6,794 bases of DNA from Chthoniobacterales bacterium (GTDB lineage: Bacteria; Verrucomicrobiota; Verrucomicrobiia; Chthoniobacterales; UBA10450): assembly GCA_025980625.1 (NCBI GenBank), contig JAICXG010000155.1, forward strand, positions 1 to 6,794. The letters run 5' to 3'. This document shows positions 6,657 through 6,794 of the stretch, piece by piece. Each line of letters opens with the position of its first letter. Position 1 is the stretch's first letter. The translations under genes and the position numbers were made by a program. Under the pieces are notes generated by a model. It worked only from the letters and a program-made list of their open reading frames with translations, was not told where the DNA came from and did no database searches.

Positions 6657-6794
6657 ATTTTGTCTTTCGTTAGGGCCATGGAGTATGCCTGGGCGGGAAG
6701 AGGGGCGTCCAGAAAAAAGTGCGCCGGTCGGCTGCGCGGGGATTCAATTTCGGCAACCTTCGACGCAACTCCGCTAAAACCACCTGCGATCAGC
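6657..6794. other. amt upstream region, partial
   Basis: 138 bases before amt, running to the window edge. I looked on the minus strand for a sigma-54 promoter (GG-N10-GC) and for a good sigma-70 pair and found neither convincingly. The nearest -10-like hexamer, CATACT, has no matching -35. No open reading frame can be judged from so short a stretch. The true promoter may lie further right, possibly before a P-II gene. Confidence 0.3.

Overview
The window reads as chromosomal DNA of a Gram-negative, probably soil-dwelling bacterium, most likely a Verrucomicrobiota member (Chthoniobacterales-like). This is an inference from the combination of a BBP2-type outer-membrane porin, a signal-peptide-bearing delta-60 repeat protein, an Amt of the 'VVHN' type and a divergent WecG/TagA/CpsF glycosyltransferase. 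An acidobacterial or planctomycetal origin is not excluded. No rRNA, tRNA, CRISPR array or complete mobile element is visible.

Left part (1-1827): a glycosyltransferase gene on the minus strand runs off the left edge. It starts with GTG at 291, and three tandem 7-nt repeats lie between its Shine-Dalgarno-like AGGAG and that start. Divergent to it, on the plus strand, is an unusual regulator (about 535-1827) that joins three modules from the transcription machinery: an RNA polymerase alpha-CTD-like helix-hairpin-helix domain, a sigma region 4-like HTH, and a C-terminal HARE-HTH-like winged helix.

Middle (1828-2585): about 760 bases between converging genes with no gene I can defend.

Right part (2586-6656), all on the minus strand, in transcription order: an ammonium transporter (amt), a BBP2 outer-membrane beta-barrel porin whose ATG overlaps the amt stop codon (TGATG), then after 166 bases a secreted protein made almost entirely of seven delta-60 repeats. 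That last gene has its own good ribosome binding site, a plausible extended -10 promoter and a palindromic operator-like site. The amt-porin overlap implies translational coupling of an inner-membrane ammonium channel with an outer-membrane pore. The delta-60 gene may be a separate transcription unit.

Most notable are the three-module regulator, the exact filling of the delta-60 protein by seven repeats (suggesting a closed seven-bladed propeller), the coupled amt-porin pair and the tandem heptamers in the glycosyltransferase leader. I see no clear sign of a defence island or other multi-gene novel system.
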